Assembly: GCA_029851415.1 (NCBI GenBank)
Contig: CM056742.1
Coordinates: 63,560,454 to 63,624,453, forward strand
Direction of reading: 5' to 3'
Source of the DNA: Eretmocerus hayati
Taxonomy: Eukaryota > Arthropoda > Insecta > Hymenoptera > Aphelinidae
DNA: 64,000 nucleotides
A program made the position numbers and the translations under genes. The notes below the pieces were generated by a model. It saw only the letters and a list, made by a program, of their open reading frames with translations. It had not been told where the DNA came from and made no database searches. Below, piece after piece: positions 23,081 to 34,000 of the stretch (the first letter of the stretch is position 1; each line of letters opens with the position of its first letter).

Positions 23081-23620
23081 TCAGCATCTCTTCAAGGGTT
23101 TGCCTGTAAGTAGAAAGAGTGAATTATTAAAATGACAATTGATTCCACATGGATCAGAAGAAATTAGACCAACTAGATGAGAATTCATATACAAAAATTG
23201 ATCTTTGAAAATTTCCAAGTTCCGCATCGCTCTTTGATCCTCTATTCTCATGTACTGATTTCTGAGGATATGAATCAATCTTCTGATAATTATGGTATAC
23301 TGATGGAGCATGTGGAGCATGATTCCGTTCTTGCCTGTCTCAACACAAGCTTTGTATGCACAAGTGAATACATCGAAATTTTCCATTTTCATTCCTATCT
23401 CCATGGTTTCGATTGCAGTCCTAGATCTTATACCATGAAGCAATTTGCGAAGAGCTTTCGCATCTTGTGCTAAGTACATGTACATGTCTATGACAGTATC
23501 AAACCTGAAGTACCGATAACGACTCTTGATGTACAACCTGATGGTTGCATTAATCTCCTCGCCCCGGAAGCAAACATTTTTCAACATCCCCATCACACGA
23601 GTTAGTTCTGGTCGTATCAT
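23081..23620 (-). CDS. Hypothetical protein, 179 aa
   Basis: An uninterrupted minus-strand frame starts at ATG 23620 and ends with a stop just inside 23081. The product begins MIRPELTRVMGMLKNVCF and is rich in Met, Arg and Ile, with predicted-helical stretches (for example around residues 40-60 and 95-125). I do not recognise the family and see no signal peptide, transmembrane segment or catalytic motif. It differs from other ORFs here in lying in unique rather than mirrored or tandem DNA, which is the main argument for a real gene. No splice sites, TATA box or polyadenylation signal could be tied to it. It may be a single exon, a decayed gene or a chance ORF. Confidence 0.35.
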   Translation of the reverse strand: MIRPELTRVMGMLKNVCFRGEEINATIRLYIKSRYRYFRFDTVIDMYMYLAQDAKALRKLLHGIRSRTAIETMEIGMKMENFDVFTCAYKACVETGKNGIMLHMLHQYTIIIRRLIHILRNQYMRIEDQRAMRNLEIFKDQFLYMNSHLVGLISSDPCGINCHFNNSLFLLTGKPLKRC

Positions 23621-23732
23621 TTAAACTTGAATATTTGAACATTTGAACTTTGATATTCGCCGTCTCTACTTATTTCCAAAGCTTAAGTATCTAATGTTAT
23701 GATCACTGATGGCCACAAACGGAAACGAACAA

Positions 23733-24093
23733 AAGGTTTATTCGATTATGCAGTTCGGGGCGCACTGGGGCGCTCCAGAGCGCTCTGGAGCGCCCCAGTG
23801 CGACCCAAATCGAACGAACGTTCGGACAGTTCGCACCAGTGCGCTCTGGGGCGGCTCCGAAATATTTCAAGCCGTTCCTATGGTTATGCGTGTATGCTGA
23901 GGTGAAGAATCTGTCGGAGCGCCACCTATCACACATGCATAACCATAGGAACAGCTTGAAATATTTCTGAGGCGACCCAGAGCGCACTGGTGTGAACTGT
24001 CCGAACGTTCGTTCGATTTGGGTCGCACTGGGGCGCTCCAGAGCGCTCTGGAGCGCCCCAGTGCGCCCCGAACTGGATAATCGAATAAACCTT
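23733..24093. repeat. Palindrome containing two 42-bp perfect palindromes
   Basis: AAGGTTTATTCGATTAT at the left mirrors the right end at 24093. The arms meet near 23915. Each arm contains one copy of a perfect 42-bp self-complementary sequence (23761-23802 and 24024-24065) built around CCAGAGCGCTCTGG. It is GC-rich compared with its surroundings. The left boundary shares GAACAAAAGGTTTATTC with family A. Confidence 0.9.
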
Positions 24094-24790
24094 AAGCTTT
24101 ACCCCGTGGAAACTGGGGGAAAAAAAGTCCGAGGAAAAATCTGAAAAAATTTGCCCCAAGTAAACCGCATTTTGTCAACCTAATGCGGTTGTAAAAGATG
24201 TTTGCTCACCCTCCAATTTTTTATAAATAAACATTCGAGTTATACCACCTAGTATTGCCCATTTCTCCGTATAGAAAACTGATACGAGGACAAAAACATT
24301 TGCTCATCGTTGCTTTTACCTCACTTGTATTTGCTCAGCCCTCAGAATTGGATGAATCATCATCAATTTCGAATAAACAATCAAAAACACTTTCCAACCC
24401 CAAGTACTGTACAATGCGCAGTGCGCATATGGCATGCGGGGCACATGCGCACTACGCTTTGTACAGTACTAGGGGTTGGAAAAAGTGTTTTTGATTGTTT
24501 ATTCAGAATTGATGATGATTCATCCAATTCTGAGGGCTGAGCAAATACAAGTGAGGTAAAAGCAACGATGAGCAAATGTTTTTGTCCTCGTATCGGCTTT
24601 CTATGCAGAGAAATGGGCAATACTAGGTGGTATAACTCGAATGTTTATTTATATTGCAGGGTGAGCAAACATTTTCGACAACGGCATTAGGTTGACAAAA
24701 TGCGACTTACTTAGGGCGAATTTTTTCAGATTTTTCCTCGGACTTTTTTTTCCCTAGTGTCCACGGCGTAACTAAAGCTCATCACTAGAG
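24094..24790. repeat. Palindrome with arms of about 330 bp
   Basis: GGTATAACTCGAATGTTTAT and AGGTAAAAGCAACGATGAGC in the right half are mirrored in the left half around a centre near 24438. The central part carries GCGCAGTGCGCATATGGC. A-rich and T-rich tracts lie at the outer ends. ORFs of about 79 codons are mirrored in both arms and are rejected as genes. Confidence 0.88.
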
Positions 24791-24921
24791 ACCCTAGGGT
24801 CTCTACTCATAGGGTCTCTACTCATCACCTTGAGTATACGGTCGAAGTGACGATCATCGGGCTCCGCTTGAATTGAGAATACGGTCATAATACTAGATTA
24901 CGCAACGAAGTGCATACGCGT

Positions 24922-25032
24922 TTTTATAGTCGCCCGGCTTCAATGTAGCCCATTGCGGGCGATCTACGCGGCCGTCAAGGCCACGTAGATGGCCGCAATG
25001 TGCTCCATTAAAGCCGCGGCGGCTATAAAAGA
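24922..25032. repeat. Imperfect GC-rich inverted repeat
   Basis: TTTTTATAGTCGCCCGGC at the left is mirrored by GCCGCGGCGGCTATAAAAG at the right. Internal blocks CCGCAATGTG and GCCACGTAGAT mirror left-arm counterparts. The TATA string at its right end therefore belongs to a repeat. Confidence 0.6.
25024..25030 (+). promoter_or_regulatory. Candidate TATA box upstream of the ankyrin gene
   Basis: TATAAAA in the context GGCTATAAAAGAAAG, about 360 bp before the ATG at 25393. Position and orientation would suit that gene, but it is also part of an inverted repeat, and no start site can be seen from sequence. Confidence 0.25.
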
Positions 25033-25392
25033 AAGGTCTGCTCACTCCAAGCCACACACCCGTGTCTCTGGTGTGGAACGATTTCCCCAACTCTGCCAAT
25101 ATGGCGGTGCACGGGCGCCACCAGTGGCGCTACAGTCTACTCCTTAAACCTTTTCCCATATAGCACATTTAAGTCAAATATTCACGTAGTTCATACTGTC
25201 AATTTCTCTCTACCCTCCCTATGTCAATTTGACATACATTGGTTTTCTTCCTAATATTGTTTCACGAGTACTGAATAATATCGGGTAAATCAGAGTCAAT
25301 TCGTTAAGGGAAAGATCTAGGATATTGGGTGTAAACAATTTCCATCTTGAAAAAATCACTAATATCCGTACTATCCATTGAATTTCATAGTG

Positions 25393-26720
25393 ATGGCAGA
25401 GGACAAAGACCAAAGTCAGGCAATCCATCCTCCTGAAACTAGGCTGAGAGACTCATTGCTGTATGTGGCAGGGAAACAACGAGATATTCCAATTGCACTG
25501 CAACTTGTGCAGGGGGGAGCTGTTTACACATTACAGAATGATCGTGGTCAAACACCTCTTCATTATGCTCTTGAAAATAACCTAATGTGTGTTGTTGATG
25601 TTGATATAATGATGTCACATTATCTTTATAATCGAGCCAACCCAATCGACTGCAATGGTTCGTCATATTTTCATATTGCATGCACTTGTTCAGGAGATAT
25701 CGGAATCAATTCTATCAAACACTTTATTGATATTGGAGAAAATGTGAACAAAGTTACCAATCTTGACTCTGAACTCTGGCCTGGATTTTCCACACTTCAC
25801 TTTGCTGCAGCATTTGGGAGGGTCAACAATATCTCTTTACTATAGTCAGTCATGGAGCCACTTATTCTCTCAAAGATAAATTGAACTATACTGCATCCGA
25901 TATAGCTCTGGCAGTGGCTCAAGCCAGCCGCGCTGAGATATTCATAGATATAACGCGTGACATTTTGTCATGTCATCTAATCCACAAGGACTCTGAATTC
26001 AACGACTTTGGATTCACTAGATTACATCTCCTCAAAAGTGATGACTGTGCAACCAAGATAAGAGGCCTTGTTTCCAACCATAAAATCGACATAAACAAGA
26101 AAATCATCAAGCCTGGCTCCAATTTCCATCATTTTACTCCACTGCATTTTGCTGTGGAACTTCAATATAATTCAGAGCTGATAGAGATTTTGATCAAATT
26201 GGGAGCAGACATGTTCGCCAGAGACAGCAGAGGATACACTCCTCTCCACTTGTCATTGGATCCAGTAGGTCCAGCCTTGTCAAGTCTTAGAGGTCCCATG
26301 AGCCTTGGTGCACGCCCGTCAGTGTTAGAAAATTTTGTTGCTCCAGATGGACTCAGTCTCTTTGATATAGCTGTCATTTTTGGAAATATTGAATTAGCAA
26401 AAGATCTGGTATGCAGTGGTGCAGATGTCGACTCACTTATGGATGGAGATGACGAGGGTCCAACCCCGCTGCACCTTGCAATCATCTATGACGATAATGA
26501 CTCAAACTATGAGATTGTGAAGTTCCTTATAGAAAATGGTGCATCAGTATTGTCAGTCACTGAAGGTGGGAACACCCCTCTTCATCTTTCGATTAATCCT
26601 GGAATGAAGGCCACTGCAATTGCGAACTTACTCATAGAGAACGGAGCCTCAGTATCTGCAGTCAATGATGAGGGCAAAACCCCCCTCCACTTTGCTATGG
26701 GTTACCATGATCATACTTAA
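25393..26720 (+). CDS. Ankyrin-repeat protein, about 442 aa, one apparent frameshift
   Basis: ATG at 25393 (context GTGATGG) opens a frame read to about 25842. The same protein continues one base out of phase to the stop at 26718-26720. About ten ankyrin repeats are visible: GQTPLHYAL, STLHFAAAFG, FTRLHLL, FTPLHFAVEL, YTPLHLSL, LSLFDIAVIFG, PTPLHLAI, NTPLHLS and KTPLHFAM, with helix-2 hallmarks such as LIENGASV and GADVDS. Ankyrin repeats bind proteins; no catalytic, membrane or signal segment is visible, so a cytosolic or nuclear adaptor role is inferred. The missing base lies near 25842, inside the third repeat (the text after it reads SHGATYSLKD). It could be an assembly error, a recent inactivating mutation or a polymorphism; no introns are needed. 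The protein stops within its last repeat, suggesting C-terminal truncation. It is the most convincing host-like gene in the window. Confidence 0.75.
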
Positions 26721-28074
26721 TGTTTGACTTTAGATACTCCATACTGTGTTTGCATCTATGATTGACAATGTACCTATGCTCATGTGTTGTTAACTAGAAA
26801 ATGATTTTCTGAAGTTCTCTGTCATTTCTGCAGTGAGATACGTTGAATGATGATCCTATTTAACCATGAACCCTTTTGATGGGTCTTTCTTTCAAGAAAA
26901 ACATTTGAATCATCATTAACATACTTGTTGAGTCTTTTGATTGTTAATGAATATGTAATCAATTCATGACCTTATTCGTGCATATAATGAATAAATGTTG
27001 AAATGAAATTTAGGTACTCTCATCATATTCTGAATCTTATCTTCATCAGATATGAAACAAAGCACTATTACTATTGGAATTGTGCGCTCTTAGGTAAGAA
27101 AAATGATTATTTCAAAGGATAATTTATGAAATGTTCGTAACTGGTTTACTGGACTCATTGTTAGTGCTACCGATAGTATGAATGTGATTTATTCTGATCA
27201 GAAGAGATGAATCATTTTTATTGAATAAAATATAATATCTTGAGGCAAATGATATCAGTATTTCCATTATTACTGCTCATAATACAGGTCTAAGAAAATA
27301 GATAGCCTGTACTATATGTTCAAACTGCTGTTGGCGAACAATGCCTGGAAACCTTTCATTTCTCAGCTGCAAAATTAGGTCTCCAATCACTGTTAGTTAC
27401 ACTGGAAGTCAAGTTTCAAACACAATTCAATTGATTCAGAGTGGCAAGCATGACTAGCAGATAGTCTATTAAAACTGGACTTTTTGAGAAATCAATATTT
27501 TTCCACTTACAATTAGTACAATCATTTCTTCTTATCAAGATCAAGATAACTACCTCTAATAGAGAAACATGAAGCAGTGATGTCCTCAGCATCTTTTTGA
27601 CGTTAAAGAGTCTCAAACAAAGTTATTTTATGTTCTATAAAACGAAATTTAATTTCCGCACCTCGGATTCGGGAAGATTATATTTAACCCTGCTGAAAAT
27701 AATTCAATATGCAGCCTACAAATTTTGACCAAATTCGATCATTTTCGGAGGAGTAATGGTCGAAATTTGTATGTTGCACGTCTCCGAAGCCAAATTTCGC
27801 GAATATCAAGATTAACAATTTTCCCAGGGCTAGGTCCCACGAAATTATTTCCAGCAGGGAAGGCGATGCTGTCACCGCGCACGCTGAGAAATATTCGCAC
27901 TTTTATACGATTCTCTTGCGATTTGGGCTGAACAACGAGGAGACAAGTACTTATTATCATCTAACTCGAATTCGTCTTCTCGTCGAATTCCGAGCGTGGG
28001 AAAACTGGAAAAAAGTAAGAGATTTCCGAGGGGACAGGTATTACCTTCTTTCAAGGTGAGTATTTTTATACCAC
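26721..28074. other. 3' flank of the ankyrin gene and spacer
   Basis: Unique AT-rich DNA with candidate polyadenylation signals (AATAAA at 26990 and 27224). No second gene is supported; overlapping ORFs at 27684-27960 lie on both strands. TTCAAGGTGAGT near 28050 resembles a splice donor just before the satellite array. Confidence 0.5.
26990..26995 (+). promoter_or_regulatory. Candidate polyadenylation signal
   Basis: AATAAA about 270 bp after the ankyrin stop codon, followed by T/G-rich text. A second AATAAA lies at 27224-27229. Confidence 0.45.
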
Positions 28075-31000
28075 AAATGTCTTCTTTGACGCTAATGAGC
28101 TTCGAATCGATCGTGTCGACTTTCATTTTTTTTGTGAACACCTCTGATATGGGTTATACGGCTTGATGACGCCTGCACATCTGGCATTCTATTACCTCGT
28201 TCATTCCACATCGATGTTTGTACTGCCTCGGAGTCTCGGCTAGTTCGTTGTTTCGGCGATGAGAAAGTTCCCTTGTATTCCAAAAATACCGCAGATGATC
28301 ATCCAATCGTTCGTGTCGACTTGTATCCTCTTCTGTGATCTTTCCCCTATGAGGGAAACGCGACGGTGACACGATATGTCGGAGTAGAGACTTAACAACT
28401 GAATGGAACAGTAAGTGAGGCTGATGCTCGAAGTTCGTGACCGAGGAGAGATATAGGCCCGCATAACCCGTATAAGAAGTCAAAAAAGACTCTTATCTCC
28501 CGTTTTCGTGACCCGGTTCAATCTGCAATGAGCCTTGTACCCCCTGGAGCTCTGCGAAGTCCGTTTTGTCACGGATGTGCAAGGACCCCTGTGTGTTTCC
28601 TCGACCACAGGAGAGCACCGAGTCATTCGTGTCAGCTTGTATCTTGTTTCGGGAACTTGTCTCATATGGGGTATACGATTCAATGACCCCGCCACATCTG
28701 TCGTTCCGTTACTTTATTTGTTCCCTATGAAGCTCCGTACTGTACCGGATTCTTGTGAACCCCAGAATGGGAGTCCTCCTGTATGCCTCCAGCACCGCCG
28801 ATAACCATGGGATCGTTCGTGTCGGTTGGTTTCTTCTTCGGACATTTTTCCTACTGTCAGAGGATTAACCCAATGACACCTTATGCTGGAGTAGGGAATA
28901 ACGAACATATGGAACAGTGAGTGAGGCTAACGCTTGAAGTTCGTGGCTGAGACGAGAGATAGGTCCAAGAATCTATATCGGGAGTACGGGAAGACTCACA
29001 ACTTCCAGTCTCGTTACTCTGTTCGTTGCACAATCAGCCCTGTACAGTCCCGGGGTCTGCAAAGGTCTTTCTTCCACAGATGTGGAGATACCTCAGTACG
29101 GCTTGTTTACCACAGATGAACTTCGAATCATTCGTGTGGACGTTCATCTCTTCTTGTGAACTTCTCTGATATTGGTTATACACCTCAATGACACCTGCAC
29201 ATCTGGCATTCTGTTCCCTCATTCATTTCAAATTAAGCTTTGTACAGCCCAATTTCTCGGCTTGTTCGTTGTGTCGGCGATGGAGGAGTTCCCTTATATG
29301 CCGAAAGTACCGGAGATGACCATGAAATCGTTCCTGTCCACTTGTAACCCCTCCTGTGATCTTCCCTTCCACGAGGGGAACGCGACAGTGACTTCACATG
29401 TCGGAGTAGGAACCTAAGAACTGAATGGAACAGTAAGTGAGGCTAATGCTTGAGGTTCGTGACCGAGACGCGGGATAGGTCCAAGAATCTATATAGGGAG
29501 TACAAGAAGACTCACATCTCTTATTCTCGTTACTCTGTTCGTTTCACAATCAGCCCTGTACAGTCCCGGGGTGTGCGAAGGTCTTTCTGTCACCGATGTG
29601 GAGATACCTCCGTATCTCTTCTTTACCGCAGATGAGCTTCGGATCATTCGTGTCGACTTTCATCTCTCTTTGCGAACTACTCTGATATTGGTTATACGGC
29701 TCAATGACGCCTGCTTATCCAGCATTCTGTTACCTCCTTCATTTCACATCAAGCTTTGTACAGCCCCAAATCCTCGGCTAGTTCAGGTTTCGGCGATGAA
29801 GAAGTTCCCTTGTATCCCAAAAGTACCGCAGATGACCATCGAATCGCTCGTGTCGACTTATATCCGCTCCGTTGATCTCCTCTCCTATGAGTAGAGCGCG
29901 ACGGTGAGACCACATAACGAAGTCGGAACTCAACAACCGAATGGAACAGTAAGTGAGGCTAATGCTTAAAGCTCATTACTGAGACGAGAGATAGGTCAAA
30001 AAATCTATATAGGGAGTACAAAAGAACTCACATCTCTCATTCTCGTTACTCCGTTCGTTTCACAATAAGCTCTGTACAGTCCCGGGGTCTGCGGAGGTCT
30101 TCCTGTCACCGATGTGGAGATACCTCCGCATGTCTCCTTTCACGCAGATGAGCTTCGAATCATTCGTGTTGACTTTCATCCTATTTCGTGAATTCCTCTA
30201 ATATGGGTTTTACGGCTTCATGACGCCTGCACATCTGGCATTTGTTACCTCATTCATTCCACATCGAGCTTTGTACTGCCTCGGAGTATCAGCTAGTTCG
30301 TTGTTTCGGCGATGAAGGAGTTCCCTTGTATCCCGAAAGTACCACAAATGACCTCCGAATCGTCTGTGTCGACTTATATCCTCTCCTGTGATCTTCTCTC
30401 CTATGAGAAGAACGCGACGGTGACACCACATGTCGGAGTAGAAACTTCACAACCAAATGGAACAGTAAGTGAGGCTAATGCTTGAGGTTCGTGACCGAGA
30501 CGCGGGATAGGTCCAAGAATCCATATAGGGAGTTCAAGAAGGGTCACATCTTTCAACCTCGCTACTCCGTTCGTTTTCCGATCAGCCTCGTACAGTCCCG
30601 AGGTCTGCGAAGTCCTTTCTGTCACCAATGTGGAGATGCCTCCGTATGTCTCCTGAACCGCAGATGAGCTTCGCATCATTCGTGTCGACCTTCATCTCTT
30701 TTCGTGAACTTCTCTGATATTGGTTAGAGACCTTAATGACACCTGCACATCTGGCATCCTGTTCCCTGATTCATTTCTCATCAAGCTTTGTACAGCCCAA
30801 TTTCTTGGCTTGTTCGTTCTGTCGGCGATGGAGGAGTTCCCTTGTATCCCAAAAGTACCGCAGATGACCATCGAATCATTCGTGTCGACATATATCCGCT
30901 TCTTTGATGTCCTCTCCTATGATGGGAGCGCGACGGTGACACCACATAACGAAGTCGAAACTCAACAACCAAATGGAACAGTAAGTTAGGCTAATGCTTG

Positions 31001-34000
31001 AATCTCGTCACTGAGACGAGAGATAGGTCCAAGAATCTATATAGGGAATACTAGAAAACTCACATTTTTCATTCCCGTTACTCCGTTCGTTTCACAGTAA
31101 CCCTTGTACAGTCCCGGGGTCTGAGAAGTTCGTTCTGTCACCGATGTGGAGAAACCTCCATATGTCTCCTTTCACGCAGATGAGCTTCGAATCATTCGTG
31201 ACGACTTTCATTCTATTTCGTGAATTCCTCTAATATGGGTTTTACGGCTTTATGTGGCGTGCACATCTGGCATTTGTTACCTCATTCATCGAGCTTTGTA
31301 TTGCCTCGGAGTCTCGGCTAGTTCGTGGTTTAGGCGATGACGGAGTTCCCTTGTATCCCGAAAGTACCGCAGATGACCATGAAATCGTTCCTGTCGACTT
31401 TTATCCTCTCCTGTGATCTTCCCTCCTATGAGGGAAACGCGACGGTGACACCACATGTCGGAGTAGGAACTTAACAACTGAATGGAACAGTAAGTGAGGC
31501 TAATGCTCGAAGTTCGTGACCTAGGCGAGATATATGCCCATAACCCATATAAGAAGTCCAAGAAGACTCACATCTCCCGTTCCCGTCACCCGGTCCAATC
31601 TGCAATGAGCCTTGAACCCCCTGGAGCTCTGCCAAGTCCCTTCTATCACCGATCTGCATGGACCCCTGTGTGTCTTCTCGACCACAGAAGAGCACCGAGT
31701 CGTTCGTGCCGGCTTGTATCTTGTTTCGGGAACTTCTCTCATATGGGTTATACGATTCAATGATGGCGCCACATCTGTCGTTCAGTTGCCTGATTCGTTC
31801 CCTATTTAGCTCCGTACTGTACCGGATTCTTGTAAGCCCCAAAATAAAAGTCTCCCCGTATCCCTCCAGCACCGCAGACGACCATCGGATCGTTCGTGTC
31901 TTTTGGTTTCTTCTTCGGTCATTTTTCCTACTGTCAGTGGATTCCAGCGATGATACCTCTCGCTGGAGTAGGAAATAACGACTAAATGGAACAGTGAGTG
32001 AGGCTAATGCTTGAATCTCGTCACTGAGACGAGAGATAGGTCCAAGAATCTATATAGGGAGTACTAGAAGACTCACCTTTTTCATTCCCGTTAGTCCGTT
32101 CGTTTCACAATCACCGTTGTACAGTCCCGGGGTCTGAGAAGTTCGTTCTGTCACCGATGTGGAGATACCTCCATATATCTCCTTTCACGCAGATGAGCTT
32201 CGAATCATTCGTGTCGACTTTCATTCTATTTCGTGAATTCCTCTAATATGGGTTTTACAGCTTGATGACGCATGCACATCCAGCATTCTGTTACCTTCTT
32301 CATTTCACATCAAGCTTTGTACAGCCCCAAACCCTCGGCTAGTTCAGGTTTCGGCGATGAAGAAGTTCCCTTGTATCCCAAAAGTACCGCAGATGACCAT
32401 CGAATCGCTAGTGTCGCTTTATATCCGCTCCGTTACTCTCCTCTCCTATGAGTAGAGCGCGACGGTGAGACCACATAACGAAGTCTGAACTCAACAACCG
32501 AGTGGAACAGTAAGTGAGGCTAATGCTTGAAGCCCATTACTGAGACGAGAGATAGGTCAAAAAATCTATATAGGGAGTACAAAAGAACTCACATCTCTCA
32601 TTCTCGTTACTCCGTTCGTTTCACAATAAGCTCTGTACAGTCCCGGGGTCTGCGGAGGTCTTCCTGTCACCGATGTGGAGATACCTCCGTATGTCTCCTT
32701 TCACGCAGATGAGCTTCGAATCATTCGTGTTGACTTTCATCCTATTTCGTGAATTCCTCTAATATGGGTTTTACGGCTTCATGACGCCTGCACATCTGGC
32801 ATTTGTTACCTCATTCATTCCACATCGAGCTTTGTACTGCGTCGGAGTATCAGCTAGTTCGTTGTTTCGGCGATGAAGGAGTTCCCTTGTATCCCGAAAA
32901 AACCACAAATGACCTCCGAATCGTCTGTGTCGACTTATATCCTCTCCTGTGATCTTCTCTCCTATGAGAAGAACGCGACGGTGACACCACATGTCGGAGT
33001 AGAAACTTCACAACCAAATCGAACAGTAAGTGAGGCTAATGCTTGAGGGTCGTGACCGAGACGCGGGATAGGTCCAAGAATCCATATAGGGAGTTCAAGA
33101 AGGGTCACATCTTTCAACCTCGCTACTCCGTTCGTTTTCCGATCAGCCTTGTACAGTCCCGAGGTCTGCGAAGTCCTTTCTGTCACCAATGTGGAGATGC
33201 CTCCGTATGTCTCCTGAACCGCAGATGAGCTTCGCATCATTCGTGTCGACCTTCATCTCTTTTCGTGAACTTCTCTGATATTGGTTAGACACCTTAATGA
33301 CACCTGCACATCTGGCACCTGTTCCCTGATTCATTTCTCATCAAGCTTTGTACAGCCCAATTTCTTGGCTTGTTCGTTCTGTCGGCGATGGAGGAGTTCC
33401 CTTGTATCCCAAAAGTACCGCAGATGACCATCGAATCATTCGGGTAAACATATATCCGCTTCTTTGATCTCCTCTCCTATGATGGGAGCGCGACGGTGAC
33501 ACAACATAACGAAGTCGAAACTCAACAACCAAATGGAACAGTAAGTTAGGCTAATGCTTGAATCTCGTCACTGAGACGAGAGATAGGTCCAAGAATCTAT
33601 ATAGGGAGTACTAGAAAACTCACATTTTTCATTCCCGTTACTCCGTTCGTTTCACAATAACCCTTGTACAGTCCCGGGGTCTGAGAAGTTCGTTCTGTCA
33701 CCGATGTGGAGATACCTCGATATGTCTCCTTTCACGCAGATGAGCTTCGAATCATTCGTGTCGACTTTCATTCTATTTCGTGAATTCCTCTAATATGGGT
33801 TTTACGGCTTGATGACGCATGCACATCCAGCATTCTGTTACCTCCTTCATTTCACATCAAGCTTTGTACAGCCCCAAACCCTCGGCTAGTTCAGGTTTCG
33901 GCGATGAAGAAGTTCCCTTGTATCCCGAAAGTACCGCAGATGACCATCGAATCACTCGTGTCGAATTATATCCGCTTCTGTGATTTCCTCTCCCATGAGT

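Larger units (their letters stand above)
24791..25392. other. Upstream region of the ankyrin gene
   Basis: Contains a GC-rich hairpin-like inverted repeat (24922-25032) with CTATAAAAG at its right end, and a segment shared inverted with 4150-4207. No coding region upstream of 25393 is evident. A 5' untranslated region probably starts somewhere in this interval. Confidence 0.4.

Noticed and set aside
25393..26720. Viral (for example polydnavirus-type) ankyrin gene
   Set aside because: Many more repeats than the short viral inhibitors, no other viral genes or motifs nearby; cellular ankyrin proteins explain it as well.
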